DNA of 64,000 bases from Areca catechu (lineage: Eukaryota > Streptophyta > Magnoliopsida > Arecales > Arecaceae), in assembly GCA_021397845.1 (NCBI GenBank), contig CM038048.1:30998727-31062726 (forward strand). Reading direction: 5' to 3'. A program made the translations under genes and the position numbers. Of this stretch, positions 10,802 through 20,487 are shown in pieces. The notes under the pieces were generated by a model, which saw only the letters and a list, made by a program, of their open reading frames with translations, made no database searches and had not been told where the DNA came from. The first letter of the stretch is position 1, and every line of letters begins with the position of its first letter.

Positions 10802-11536
10802 GAGAATATTGGAAATTAGTAACCTTGTTTCCTAGCCCATCAATAAAGTTTAGTCCATAAAAAATAAATTCCATTTGAGCTTGTTTTGTTTTTGTTTGTC
10901 TTTTACCATTTGCGTTTGTCTCTTATCATTTGGTGTCCCATGCATAAGTATCCATGATTACGAGAGTCATATGCATATCATGATTAGTAAAACAAATTTT
11001 CAACAATGAAATTAACAAGCATATGGATAAATTTTGTAAAAAAAACTAAAGAATTTCATAAACGAGACTATGTCTTGATTAGGCTCAAAATGATTATATG
11101 CCCGTGGTGTAGGTCCTCTTCAAAATAGTAAGGAAAATTGGACCTAATATGTGCTAGATATACCATCCAACTTTGATATCAATTCCACTTTCAACATTTC
11201 AGATCTAGTAAAGTATAAGGAATCAACAATGATACCTAGTAAGCTATTTAGGTCTGATTCTACCTTTGAGAGTGAACTAACCCTTGAGTGTCTACCAGCC
11301 ATATTACCAAAGCGACAAGATAAGATTGAGCGAATCTTAGATGACAAGATTGTCACTACTCAAAACAAAGATTACCAACGCTACTTGGTTCACTGGCAAG
11401 GATGACCTGATTCCAAAGATTCATGGATCACTCGAGAGGACTTACAAAGAATCGACCCTGACCTCTTAAAGTATCACCAAAGCTAGATGAATTCCTACTC
11501 GATAGAGTCGAGCCTTTTTTTCCATCCCAGGAGAAT
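10802..11536 (+). pseudogene. Element B 3' internal region with chromodomain remnant
   Basis: From 11157 to about 11480 the translation reads STFNISDLVKYKES, KIERILDDKIV, DYQRYLVHWQG, a stop (TGA), then DSKDSWITREDLQ. This is the chromovirus integrase tail plus chromodomain, one stop away from being open. No integrase catalytic core or reverse transcriptase precedes it. CCCAGGAGAAT immediately before the LTR at 11537 is the purine primer. The stretch 10802-11150 has no recognisable coding content. Confidence 0.78.
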
Positions 11537-12879
11537 TGATGGGGACATCAATAATAAGAATATATACTTTGATTAACTAACTTTGTTTTTGTAGCTATAG
11601 TTAATAAAATATTGAGCCATGAAACAAGTCCCAAATTTTCTTGAAGCATACTCATGAGTCAACACATGGAAGAAGAAAATTTTTCATGAGTCGACTCAAG
11701 CTCAAAGCATGATGGAAAGCCACCTCTTCAAAGCCCTATTCAAGCCATTCAAGCCCAATTCAAGCCAAGACATGAAGCCAAGATTTTCATATGGGGGGAC
11801 ACCTCATCAAGAAACCTTGGGGAAGAAGAAATTACACTACATCAAGACTTTTATGGGGAGCATAAAGATACCTTCCAACAAATGACATGTGGGGTTCCAC
11901 CTCTAATGATACTTAGGCCTCCACATCAACATTTGACAACCACATGAAGACCTTCTAGAATGCCATATGTCAAGTGATTGTAATTTTCTACCAATAATTT
12001 GTTTTTAGTTAAAACCACTTACCTAAAAATTGTTGGAGCCAACTAAGCCATCCTTATCCCCTTTTCTCCACCCTTGGACAAAATTCCTAGTATTGGAGCC
12101 TATAAATAAGGCCCCTAGGCTCTCATTGTATTCATTCTATGCTATGATTTGAATTAATGAAAGGATTGTTTCCTTGCATTCTAGTTTTCTTGAGTTCTTG
12201 TTTGGAGTGAAAGTTTTCTAGCTAGTTTGAGTGTGTAGATCCTTATCCAAGGAGAGAATGAGAGTTTTCTAAGTTTGAGTTTGAGAGTGAAGAGTGCTTT
12301 TGCAAGGAGTAAAGGATGAGACGTCCATTGATGGATCTATGATCAAGCTCCAAGTCCCAAGCCGCTAGCCACTTTCTTCTTCTTCCTTTTTTCTTTATTT
12401 CCATTCCAACTTCAATTCTTCTTTCATGTCTAATTCCAAATTTCTTTGCAAGTTCTCTCAGGTTTCTAGGTCGAAGATGAAGGTCTCCATGCCATGGATC
12501 AAGGCCAAGGTGAGTCTCAAAGTAGAGAGTGCCAATCTTGACTTCTATGCCTCAATCCTTGAGTGATGAGAGCTCTTTCTTCCACCAAATAATTAGCCAT
12601 CATTGTTGGTAGGGCAACTCTTCCTAAGATTTATTAGATCTGATCATTTGAAGGTTAACTTGCCCTAGTAGTGATGGTTTTTTTGCCATGAAGATCTTAA
12701 TCCTTATTTTGAACTAGATCTACATTGCGGTTTTTAAAAATTAGATCAACTAGTCTCCTTATGAAAATTCTTTTCTTGGATTAATTTAGCCCATTTATTC
12801 GATAATTAAATACTCAAGTTTGCTTGCTGGTTAGCTTGCTAAAATTCTCCATTCATCATTTTATTTTTATTCACCATCA
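11537..12879 (+). repeat. Element B 3' LTR
   Basis: 1343 bp starting TGATGGGGACATC and ending CACCATCA, followed by the ACTTG duplication. A TATAAATA lies at 12101-12108. Together with the 5' LTR it delimits a 6.2-kb complete non-autonomous element. Confidence 0.93.
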
Positions 12880-13408
12880 ACTTGTAACCTAAGTATAACC
12901 ATGGTTAGAGAGGGCATAGGGACTCTATAAATACCCCACCCCTCCTCTTCTTGTAATCATCTCTTTCTTATGAATACAACTATTGAAATTTTGAGTCATT
13001 ACCTTATGTTGGTGTTTTTGGTTTTGGTTCTTTACTTTGAGTGCTCTCCTTGTGTATCTTGGTCGAATCCCTGCTGCCCTAGCTTCCATCTATGACCTTG
13101 GAGATCAGCCATGCCCAGAGGAAGATGCCCTAGCTACTACCCCAGTCAAGCAATTGCTTCTTCCTCAGGACATCCACATCTAAACCTAGTTTCTCTCAAT
13201 TCTCAACCCTAGTTTTATTTTCTTTGTTTAATTGCTATTTTGATTGACCCCTGATGCTTGCAGGATTCTCGAGGTGTTTTCACCTCCCCAGAGGTGGCTT
13301 TCCTTGCCTTCTAACCTGGTCCAGATCAACCATCTGATTCAAGGAACTCAAGCTTCTTCATCCAGGCTGCAATCAGAGTGTGAGTGATCCTTTCCACTAT
13401 AAAGTTTC
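12880..13408 (+). repeat. C-family LTR, right part (B TSD, then LTR up to the D1 insertion)
   Basis: It begins with the right B duplication ACTTG and continues the interrupted C-type LTR, matching about 36460 down to 35935 on the minus strand, including a CTATAAATACCCC TATA region near 12930. It stops at 13408 where D1 is inserted; GTTTC (13404-13408) would be the D1 left TSD. The last roughly 280 bp of this LTR are not found in the window. Confidence 0.85.
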
Positions 13409-13703
13409 TGTTGGCTTTGACTCCTTAGTTTTGATGATTAACAAAAGGTTGAGTATATGTTTGGACTAATGTTTAATCTCAAGATAAAGTTTCAGGACTT
13501 AGGTTATTCAAAAAGAGTATCATAAGGACAATGATGAAACTAAGTTTACCTGATTTGGAAATGAGCTCTTCTACCTTGAACAAGATCAAAATTCTCATAA
13601 TGGACCTTATTGTTAAGAAATATTTGACAAAAGAAACAAAGGCTTAAAGAAACTCAAGCATGGCACGCATATCTCAAGAGTTTCAGAAAAATTCAGATCA
13701 GAG

Positions 13704-13987
13704 GTCGACCCCCAGAGGTCGACACCTTGTCAAAGGTCGACCACCAGAGGTCGACTCATGAAGAAAAGGAAAGTTCAGCATGGCCGGCACGGCAAAGTCT
13801 CAGTGGCACGCTTCAGAGGTCGACCACCAGAGGTCAACACCTGTCCAGAGGTCGACACCAGAGGTCGACTCATAGCCTGAGAATTCAAATGGGCAGAACT
13901 ATGGTATTCTGAACTTTTGCCTAAACTTTACTGGAGGTCGACTCATGAGGTCGACACTTGATCCAGAGGTCGACTCATGAGGTCGAC
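13704..13987. promoter_or_regulatory. GTCGAC repeat cluster in D1 LTR U3
   Basis: Eleven copies of GTCGAC (for example at 13704, 13718, 13736, 13750, 13819, 13851, 13864, 13937, 13950, 13969, 13982), usually as AGAGGTCGACnCC or GAGGTCGACTCATGAG, end roughly 110 bp before the TATA-like box. The position suits a U3 enhancer; the function is inferred. Confidence 0.6.
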
Positions 13988-14098
13988 TCATGGCATAACG
14001 GCTAGTTTTTCTGAACTTCTGATTTGATTTCCAACGGCCATAAACGGCCATATTTTTGAATCTAACGATCTTGTGGAGTTGTTTCAGCATGAATGAGA

Positions 14099-14106
14099 TA
14101 TTTAAC
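14099..14106 (+). promoter_or_regulatory. TATA-like box of D1 LTR
   Basis: TATTTAACCTCCACC is kept in all D-family LTRs (D1 here, 23558 in the shared LTR, about 41069 and 49770 in D3, about 60853 in D4), in each case directly downstream of the GTCGAC cluster. Confidence 0.5.
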
Positions 14107-14426
14107 CTCCACCAAACTTCAAAAAAGACAAGGAGACAAAGTGAAAAAGTGTTGATTCAAAGTACAAAGCCTTCAATCACTTCCAAGCAAAAAGAGTGAG
14201 AAAACCAAGAGATTCCCTAGCCAAAAAGTCTTCCATCTTTGAGGAATCCAACATTCAAGTGTTTGGCATTTAGTGAGGTCCAAAGATTCCAAGGGAAAAG
14301 GCTTGAAGAGTCTCCATCAAGAGCTTCAACGAATTTATTATTGCTCAAAAGGAGTTTGTTTAGTTTTAATTCATTGTATTCATACTCTTTTGTCTTTAGC
14401 TAGTTTCAAGGGAATTTGAAACTAGA

Positions 14427-14570
14427 GTGAGGTTTGTTGGTGAGCCAATTGATAAAACCAACTAGGGTTGCTTGTTAGCCCGAAGCCAAAACAAGTGAGT
14501 GAGGTTTGTTGGTGAGCCAATTGATAAAACCAACTAGGGTTGCTTGTTAGCCCGAAGCCAAAACAAGTGT
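14427..14570 (+). repeat. 72-bp tandem duplication in D1 LTR
   Basis: Two adjacent near-identical 72-bp units starting GTGAGGTTTGTTGGTGAGCC. The same duplication is in the shared D1/D2 LTR. D3 and D4 have one such unit followed by a diverged second one, so the perfect duplication is specific to the D1/D2 lineage. Confidence 0.8.
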
Positions 14571-14883
14571 GTAAGGTTTTGACTTGTGAGCCTGGTAAAA
14601 CAAGTCGGCTGTAATCTAAAGATTATAGTGAAATTCCCAAGTGGAGCTTGGGGAGTGGATGTAGGTGCTAGGTGCACCGAACCACTATATTTCTTGTGTG
14701 TTTGCATTGCCTTTCTCTTTAACTTCTTTAGCTCTTTAATTGCCATTTTATTTCATTGCTTCCGTTGCATAATTCTTAAAGCACTATCATTCTTCACCTT
14801 AAAACTTGATAGCACATATATTGCCTTAAATTTTTAAATACCCAATTCACCCTCCCTCTTGGGCACCATATCTGGGCAACAAG

Positions 14884-14901
14884 TGGTATCAAAGCACCGG
14901 T
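14884..14901 (+). other. D1 primer-binding site
   Basis: TGGTATCAAAGCACCGGT begins two bases after the LTR. The D2 equivalent (24343) reads TGGTATCAGAGC, the exact initiator tRNA-Met complement; D1 has one change. Confidence 0.85.
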
Positions 14902-14938
14902 ACTCTCTTGTAGGTCCAACGATCTTGAGTGAAAGATC

Positions 14939-16663
14939 ATGGCCGCCCCAATTGGAATGGGTATAGTTGAAGGACAAGCATCAAATCGCCCTCCTTTTTT
15001 TAATGGCACAAACTACACATATTGGAAAACTCGTATGCGTATTTATTTACAAGCTGTAGATTATCATATATGGAGAGTAATTACCAAAGGGCCTCATCAG
15101 CCCACTCACTTGGTTAATGGCATTATCACCCCGAAATCTGAAGAAGAATGGGATGACAATGACATCAAACAAGCTGAGTTAAATGCTAAGGCGATGAATT
15201 TGCTATTCTGTGCACTTGACCCTAGTGAATTTAACAGAATATCAAATTGTACTTCCGCCAAAGAAATTTGGGATACACTTGAGGTCACCCATGAGGGTAC
15301 ACACCAAGTGAAGACCACTAAGGTGAACATGCTCATTCATACGTATGAGATGTTCAGGATGGAACCAACTGAAAGTATAAGTGAAATGTATACTAGATTT
15401 ACAAATATAGTAAATGGTATGAGAAGTTTGGGAAAAATTATATCTAATGGTGAACTGGTTAACAAGCTTCTCAGGTCTCTTCCGGCTTCATGGGATGCGA
15501 AAGTTACAGCCATAGAAGAAGCCAAGGATGTCAACACTCTACCTCTCGAGCAGCTTCTTGGATCACTGATGACCTACGAGCTTTCACTAAAGCAGAAGAC
15601 GGTGGACAATGACAAGAAAAAGAAAGCCATAGCCTTCAAGTCCACTACAAAAGAAGAGTCAAGTGATGAATCTGAAGAAGAAGAGGATGATGATGAGACA
15701 GCCCTAATTACAAGAAAATTTAAAAGATTCATGAGAAAGAAGAAGGGCTTCTACAAGAAAAGGCCACAAAAAGGTGATCACAACAAGGAGAAGGAGAAAG
15801 AGAAAGAAAGGAATCCACCCATCTGCTTCGAGTGCAAGAAGCCTGGACATTACAAAACGGATTGCCCTTTACTTAAAAAGAGTCGAAGGTTGTTGAGAAA
15901 GAAAGCCATGATGGCTACCTGGAGTGAGAGTGAGGACTCCAGCAGTGAAGAAGAGCAGCAGGTAGTCGCCAACTTATGTTTCATGGCCAACGAGGATAAT
16001 GAGGTAAATTCTAAACCTGAAATTGAATTCACTTTCAATGAATTGCATGATGCTTTTGATGACTTAGTAATGGAATATGAAAAATTAAAATTGAAAAATA
16101 AGAAATTAAGAAAGCAAAATTTTGAGCTTACCAAAAATTCAGAAAAGTTTTCGAGTGAAATTGAAAATTTAACTCAAGAAAACAAGGAATTAAAAGAACA
16201 TGTAAAAACTTTGACAAATGATAAAGATAATCTTTTAAAAGAAAATGATTCCTTGAAAAATAATAGAAATCTTAAAACTAATGAGAACTTTGAGAAACAA
16301 AATAAAGAACTAATGCTTCAAAATAAGAATTACAAGGAAGAGTTAGAAAAAGTAAAACCTTTTGTAGAAAAGTTTACTTTTAGCTCAGAAAAACTAAATA
16401 TGCTTTTAAATAGTCAACATGCAGTGTTTAATAAAGCTGGACTTGGATTTAAGCCACACAATCAACAAAAACTGTACAAAAACTTTTTCATACCAGCATC
16501 TTCTAATATTACCTGCTATGCATGTGGTAAAGTAGGTCATAAATCATATGTTTGTAATAGAAGGAAATTAAATACCTTTAAAAGGATTTGGGTTCCAAAA
16601 GTAACCAATTTGACTAACCCTAAAGGACCCAAGATGACTTGGGTACCTAAAGTTTCAACTTGA
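14939..16663 (+). CDS. gag: D1 Gag polyprotein, intact
   Basis: A 574-residue Ty1/copia Gag forms the virus-like particle and binds the element's RNA. Residues 18-45 (PPFFNGTNYTYW...) are the typical copia Gag N-terminal motif, followed by the helical UBN2-type core up to about 215. Then come an acidic/Lys-rich linker and a first CCHC zinc knuckle at residues 296-309 (CFECKKPGHYKTDC). Residues 356-510 are a long Lys/Glu/Asn coiled-coil, and a second knuckle lies at 526-539 (CYACGKVGHKSYVC). Residues 356-574 and the stop codon fall inside a candidate intron (16004-16676), so this full-length Gag would come only from unspliced RNA. The ATG lies just after the primer site and is conserved in D2, D3 and D4. 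This is the only unbroken Gag of the four D copies. Confidence 0.93.
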   Translation: MAAPIGMGIVEGQASNRPPFFNGTNYTYWKTRMRIYLQAVDYHIWRVITKGPHQPTHLVNGIITPKSEEEWDDNDIKQAELNAKAMNLLFCALDPSEFNRISNCTSAKEIWDTLEVTHEGTHQVKTTKVNMLIHTYEMFRMEPTESISEMYTRFTNIVNGMRSLGKIISNGELVNKLLRSLPASWDAKVTAIEEAKDVNTLPLEQLLGSLMTYELSLKQKTVDNDKKKKAIAFKSTTKEESSDESEEEEDDDETALITRKFKRFMRKKKGFYKKRPQKGDHNKEKEKEKERNPPICFECKKPGHYKTDCPLLKKSRRLLRKKAMMATWSESEDSSSEEEQQVVANLCFMANEDNEVNSKPEIEFTFNELHDAFDDLVMEYEKLKLKNKKLRKQNFELTKNSEKFSSEIENLTQENKELKEHVKTLTNDKDNLLKENDSLKNNRNLKTNENFEKQNKELMLQNKNYKEELEKVKPFVEKFTFSSEKLNMLLNSQHAVFNKAGLGFKPHNQQKLYKNFFIPASSNITCYACGKVGHKSYVCNRRKLNTFKRIWVPKVTNLTNPKGPKMTWVPKVST

Positions 16664-16676
16664 TCAATTTTTGCAG
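16004..16676 (+). other. Candidate gag-pol intron of D1 (GT...AG)
   Basis: The donor is GAG|GTAAAT and the acceptor TCAATTTTTGCAG|GTG. Removing these 673 nt joins Gag codon 355 to the first Pol codon in phase 0 and in frame, deleting the coiled-coil, the second zinc knuckle and the Gag stop. D3 shows exactly this junction at 42938/42939. D2 (25460-26130) and D4 (62729-63379) keep equivalent splice sites. Without splicing, D1 pol is in the +1 frame of gag and has no nearby ATG. Confidence 0.7.
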
Positions 16677-19600
16677 GTGTGCCTGGCAACCAAAAATAAA
16701 AGAAGAATGTGGTATCTGGATAGTGGTTGCTCAAGGCACATGACTGGGGATGTGAAGCAATTCTCATCACTAGCTGCTATTAATGGTGGAAACGTTACCT
16801 TTGGTGATAATGGAAAAGGCAAAATCATCGGAATTGGTAAAATCCATATCACCCCTAATGCTTATGTAGATAATGTATTATTTGTTGATGGCTTGAAGCA
16901 TAATCTTTTTAGCATTAGTCAGTTTTGTGATAAAGGTTTTAAAGTAATTTTTGAATCATCTTTGTGCATGGTATCTAGTCTAGATGTCGATGGCATCAAG
17001 TTCACTGGTCTTAGGCATGGAAACATTTACATGGTTGATCTTGATGATCTAGCCATGGAAAGTGGTCAATGCCTAGTGGCTAAGGAAGCCAAGGCAAGTG
17101 AAACTAGTTGGCTTTGGCATCGTAGGCTAGGGCATGCTAGTATGCAGTTGATTTCAAAATTAAGCAAAAAGAATCTTGTAAAAGAATTGCCAAAACTCAC
17201 TTTTGAAAAAGATAAAATTTGTGCTGCATGTCAATTTGGAAAACAAACCAAATCTACTTTCAAACCTAAAGGAGTAGTATCTACTACTAGACCCCTTGAA
17301 TTATTGCATATGGACCTCTTTGGACCAACCAGAACAACTAGTTTGGGAGGTAAAAAATATGGGCTAGTAATTGTAGATGATTACTCATGATTTACTTGGG
17401 TAATGTTTTTAGCTCATAAAGATGAAACTTTTTCAGCTTTTGTTAAATTTCATAAAAGGGTTTCAAACGAAAAAGATCTCACTATTGTTTCTTTGCGTAG
17501 TGATCATGGAACTGAATTTGAAAATCATGATTTTGAAACTTTTTGTAATGAAAATGGTATTAGTCATAATTTCTCTGCACCTAGGACACCTCAACAAAAT
17601 GGGATGGTAGAAAGAAAGAACAGGACTCTTGAAGAAATGGCACGCACAATGCTTTGCGAAAACAATTTACCTAGATATTTTTGGGCAGAAGCCATTAATA
17701 CTTCCTGTTACATTTTAAATCATGTTTTAATTCGACCTATTTTGAAGAAAACACCATATGAGCTTTGGAAAAATCGAAAACCTAATCTCAAGTATTTTCG
17801 TGTATTTGGTTACCGCTGTTTCATATTAAACAATGGCAAAGATAATATCAGTAAATTTGATGCCAAGTCAGATGAGGGTATCTTCTTAGGATACTCTACT
17901 TCTAGCAAGGCATACAGGGTCTTCAACAGAAGAACTCTTCTGGTTGAAGAATCAATTCATGTAGTGTTTGATGAATCTAACGAAAAATCTTCTAGAAAAG
18001 AAGATTCTATTGATGTTGAAACAGGTACAAAGAAGCTTGAACAATTGACAATCAATGAAGATGAGCCCAAAGGAGATGATGATCAAGAAAGTCAAGATCA
18101 AATTCAAGAAATCAATGCAACTTCACCAAAACCATTACCTAAAGAATGGAGGTATGCACATGGACACCCTAAAGAGCTAATAATAGGTGATCCATCAAAG
18201 GGGGTAAGTACACGCTCTTCTATTAGAAATATTTGTGATTATTTAGCTTTTGTATCTCAGATAGAGCCTAAGTCAATAGAAGAAGCTGAAAAAGATTATA
18301 ACTGGATTAATGCTATGCAAGATGAACTAAATCAATTTAAAAGAAATAATGTTTGGACTTTAACTGAAAGACCCCTTAATGTTTCTGTAATTGGCACAAA
18401 ATGGGTTTTTAGAAATAAACTTGATGAACATGGTATTGTAATTAGGAACAAAGCTAGACTTGTTGCTAAAGGCTACAACCAGGAAGAAGGGATCGACTTC
18501 GATGAAACCTTTGCTCCTGTTGCTAGGCTAGAAGCAATTAGACTTTTACTTGCATTTGCTTGTTTTATGGATTTCAAGTTATTTTAAATGGATGTAAAGA
18601 GTGCCATTTTAAATGGATTTATTGAAGAGGAAGTTTATGTTGAACAACCTCCTGGTTTTGAAAATCATGAATTTCCTAATCATGTCTTTAAATTGCATAA
18701 AGCATTGTATGGTTTAAAGCAAGCTCCTAGAGCTTGGTATGATAGATTAAGTTCATTTTTGATGAAAAATAATTTTTCTAGAGGTAATGTAGATAATACA
18801 TTATTTTTGAAAAAGAAAAATGATGATCTCTTAGTAGTACAAATATATGTAGATGATATTATTTTTGGTGCTACTAACGAATGTCTTTGTCAAGAATTTG
18901 CGAAGTTAATGCAGAATGAGTTCGAGATGAGCATGATGGGAGAACTCAACTTCTTCCTCGGACTCCAAATTAAGCAAACAAAAGAGGGGATCTCCATCAA
19001 CCAAGCCAAGTACACAAGGGAGATATTAAAAAAGTTTGGGATGGAGACTACAAAACCAATAGGTACCCCTATGAGCTCTTCATGTAAATTAGACAAAGAT
19101 GATTGTGGTAAATCGGTAGACCAAAAATTATATAGAGGCATGATTGGTTCATTGCTATATCTAACTGCCAGTAGACCAGATATAATGTTTAGTGTCTGTA
19201 TGTGTGCACGTTTTCAGTCTGCTCCTAAAGAATCACATCTCTTAGCTGTAAAACGTATACTTAGATACTTATCTGGGTCTATCGAAATTGGTCTTTGGTA
19301 CTCTAGAGAGTCATCATATGAATTAATTGCATATTCTGATGCTGATTTTGCTGGGTATAAACTTGATCGAAAAAGTACTAGTGGAACTTGTCAATTCCTA
19401 GGAGTTAATTTGATTTCATGGAGCAGTAAGAAACAGAATTCGGTTGCTCTATCTACGGCGGAAGCCGAATATATAGCAGCTGGAAGCTGTTGTGCTCAGA
19501 TTCTATGGATCAAACAACAACTCGAGGATTTTGGCATAAAACTAACTAAGACACCCATAAGTTGTGATAATACTAGTGCAATCAATTTAACGAAAAATCC

Positions 19601-19793
19601 TGTACAACATTCAAGAAGCAAACATATTGAAATAAGATATCACTTCATAAGAGATCACGTTCAAAACTCTAATGTGTTGTTAGAATTTATATGTACTGAT
19701 TATCAATTGGCTGATATATTCACAAAACCATTGAATGAAGACAGATTTTGTATGATCAGAAGAGAACTGGGAGTCATTGATCCTTTTGCTTGA
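16677..19793 (+). pseudogene. pol: D1 Pol (protease, integrase, RT, RNase H) with two stop codons
   Basis: 1038 residues if read through. Order: aspartic protease DSG near residue 15, GAG-pre-integrase HHCC-type region (HRRLGHASM), integrase DDE core, reverse transcriptase with YVDDIIFGA, RNase H with YSDADFAG and STAEAEY, and ADIFTKPL near the end. Protease-first then integrase then RT is the Ty1/copia order. Two stops break it: TGA at 17388-17390 (CGA in D2) and TAA at 18585-18587 (CAA in D2), both C-to-T changes; no frameshift is seen. The start given is the inferred splice acceptor. The ORF is open back to 16638, overlapping the end of gag, but the first in-frame ATG is only four codons before the protease motif. 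Confidence 0.92.
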
Positions 19794-20487
19794 ATCTCTT
19801 CAATTTTCATCAAAATTCCTCAAAAATGATTTATAAATTCTCAAATTTGGTTAAAGGCTATTTCTTTAAATTTTATCGATTTTTTAAATCTCACAGAATT
19901 TTATTTCAAGTAATTAATTATTGGAGGTCGACACTTGAGGTTTTCGAAGGTCGACACTTGAGGTCGACACCTAAGTTATGGAGGTCGACACTTGAGGTCG
20001 ACCCCTGAAAATTTTCAGAGGTCGACACTTGAACGGAAACCTGTTTTTTTTAAAACCCCGTCCGCAAGCCTTGTTTTTCCAATTTTTTCTTTCCTCTCCT
20101 TCGTGTGGTCCCCCTCCAACATTCCTAAACCCTAAATAGTAGATTTCCACCCTTCTCCCTCAACCTTTTGGGAAATCCTCTCCTCTCCTCTTGCATTTCT
20201 TCGATTCAACCCTCTTTTTGACCGTACTTTTGATTTTGGACAACCGAAAGCCTTCGGATCTATCTACCCGCTAATCCCGGTTGTTTTTCAATAGAAAACA
20301 CTTGTTTCTACCCTCCGTTTCTTACTTTTTCTCCATTTATTTTCTATTTTTTCCACTCTCACAAACCCTATTTCCCCATTTCACATTCTTCTCTCCTTCT
20401 CAATCCGCGAACCTCTCTTTCCCTCTCTTTTCCTCTCTTAGCCTTACCTCTTTGCATTTCTCCCTAAGTTACCCCTCATCCTTACAC
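19794..20487 (+). other. D1 pol-ORF3 spacer with GTCGAC cluster and pyrimidine-rich leader
   Basis: After pol, 19923-20030 holds seven AGGTCGAC-type units (mostly AGGTCGACACTTGAG), like those in the LTR. A TTTTTTTTAAAA stretch follows at about 20044-20056, then about 400 nt of C/T-rich sequence up to the ORF3 ATG. The layout (enhancer-like repeats, AT box, pyrimidine-rich leader) resembles a plant promoter plus 5' leader, but the acceptor of a spliced subgenomic RNA is also possible. Confidence 0.6.

Larger units (their letters stand above)
13409..14881 (+). repeat. Element D1 5' LTR (Ty1/copia, SIRE/Maximus-like)
   Basis: 1473 bp, TGTTGGCTTTGAC...GGGCAACA. It differs from the LTR at 22868-24340 by about ten substitutions on visual comparison, apparently all transitions. 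It carries 11 GTCGAC sites within 13704-13987, a TATTTAAC box just downstream at 14099-14106, and a 72-bp tandem duplication at 14427-14570. Confidence 0.95.

Noticed and set aside
13704..13987. Regularly repeated GTCGAC units looking like a CRISPR-like array
   Set aside because: The units are short, irregularly spaced and palindromic, inside an LTR of a plant retroelement, with no unique spacers of constant length.
13899..14090. Antisense ORFs in D LTRs and across pol (for example 13899-14090, 18890-19141, 21804-22019)
   Set aside because: They are shadows of LTR or of the sense pol/ORF3 frames, recur only because the element recurs, and have no independent support.
16638..16680. Programmed +1 frameshift in the short gag/pol overlap of D1
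   Set aside because: Possible, but no recognisable slippery site is seen, D4 has gag and pol in the same frame, and D3 has the exact splice junction. Splicing explains all copies better.
20281..20487. Hydrophobic peptide upstream of ORF3 that could act as a signal peptide
   Set aside because: It has no ATG (the frame opens at TTG), and the hydrophobicity follows from the C/T-rich leader. The conserved start is the ATG at 20488.
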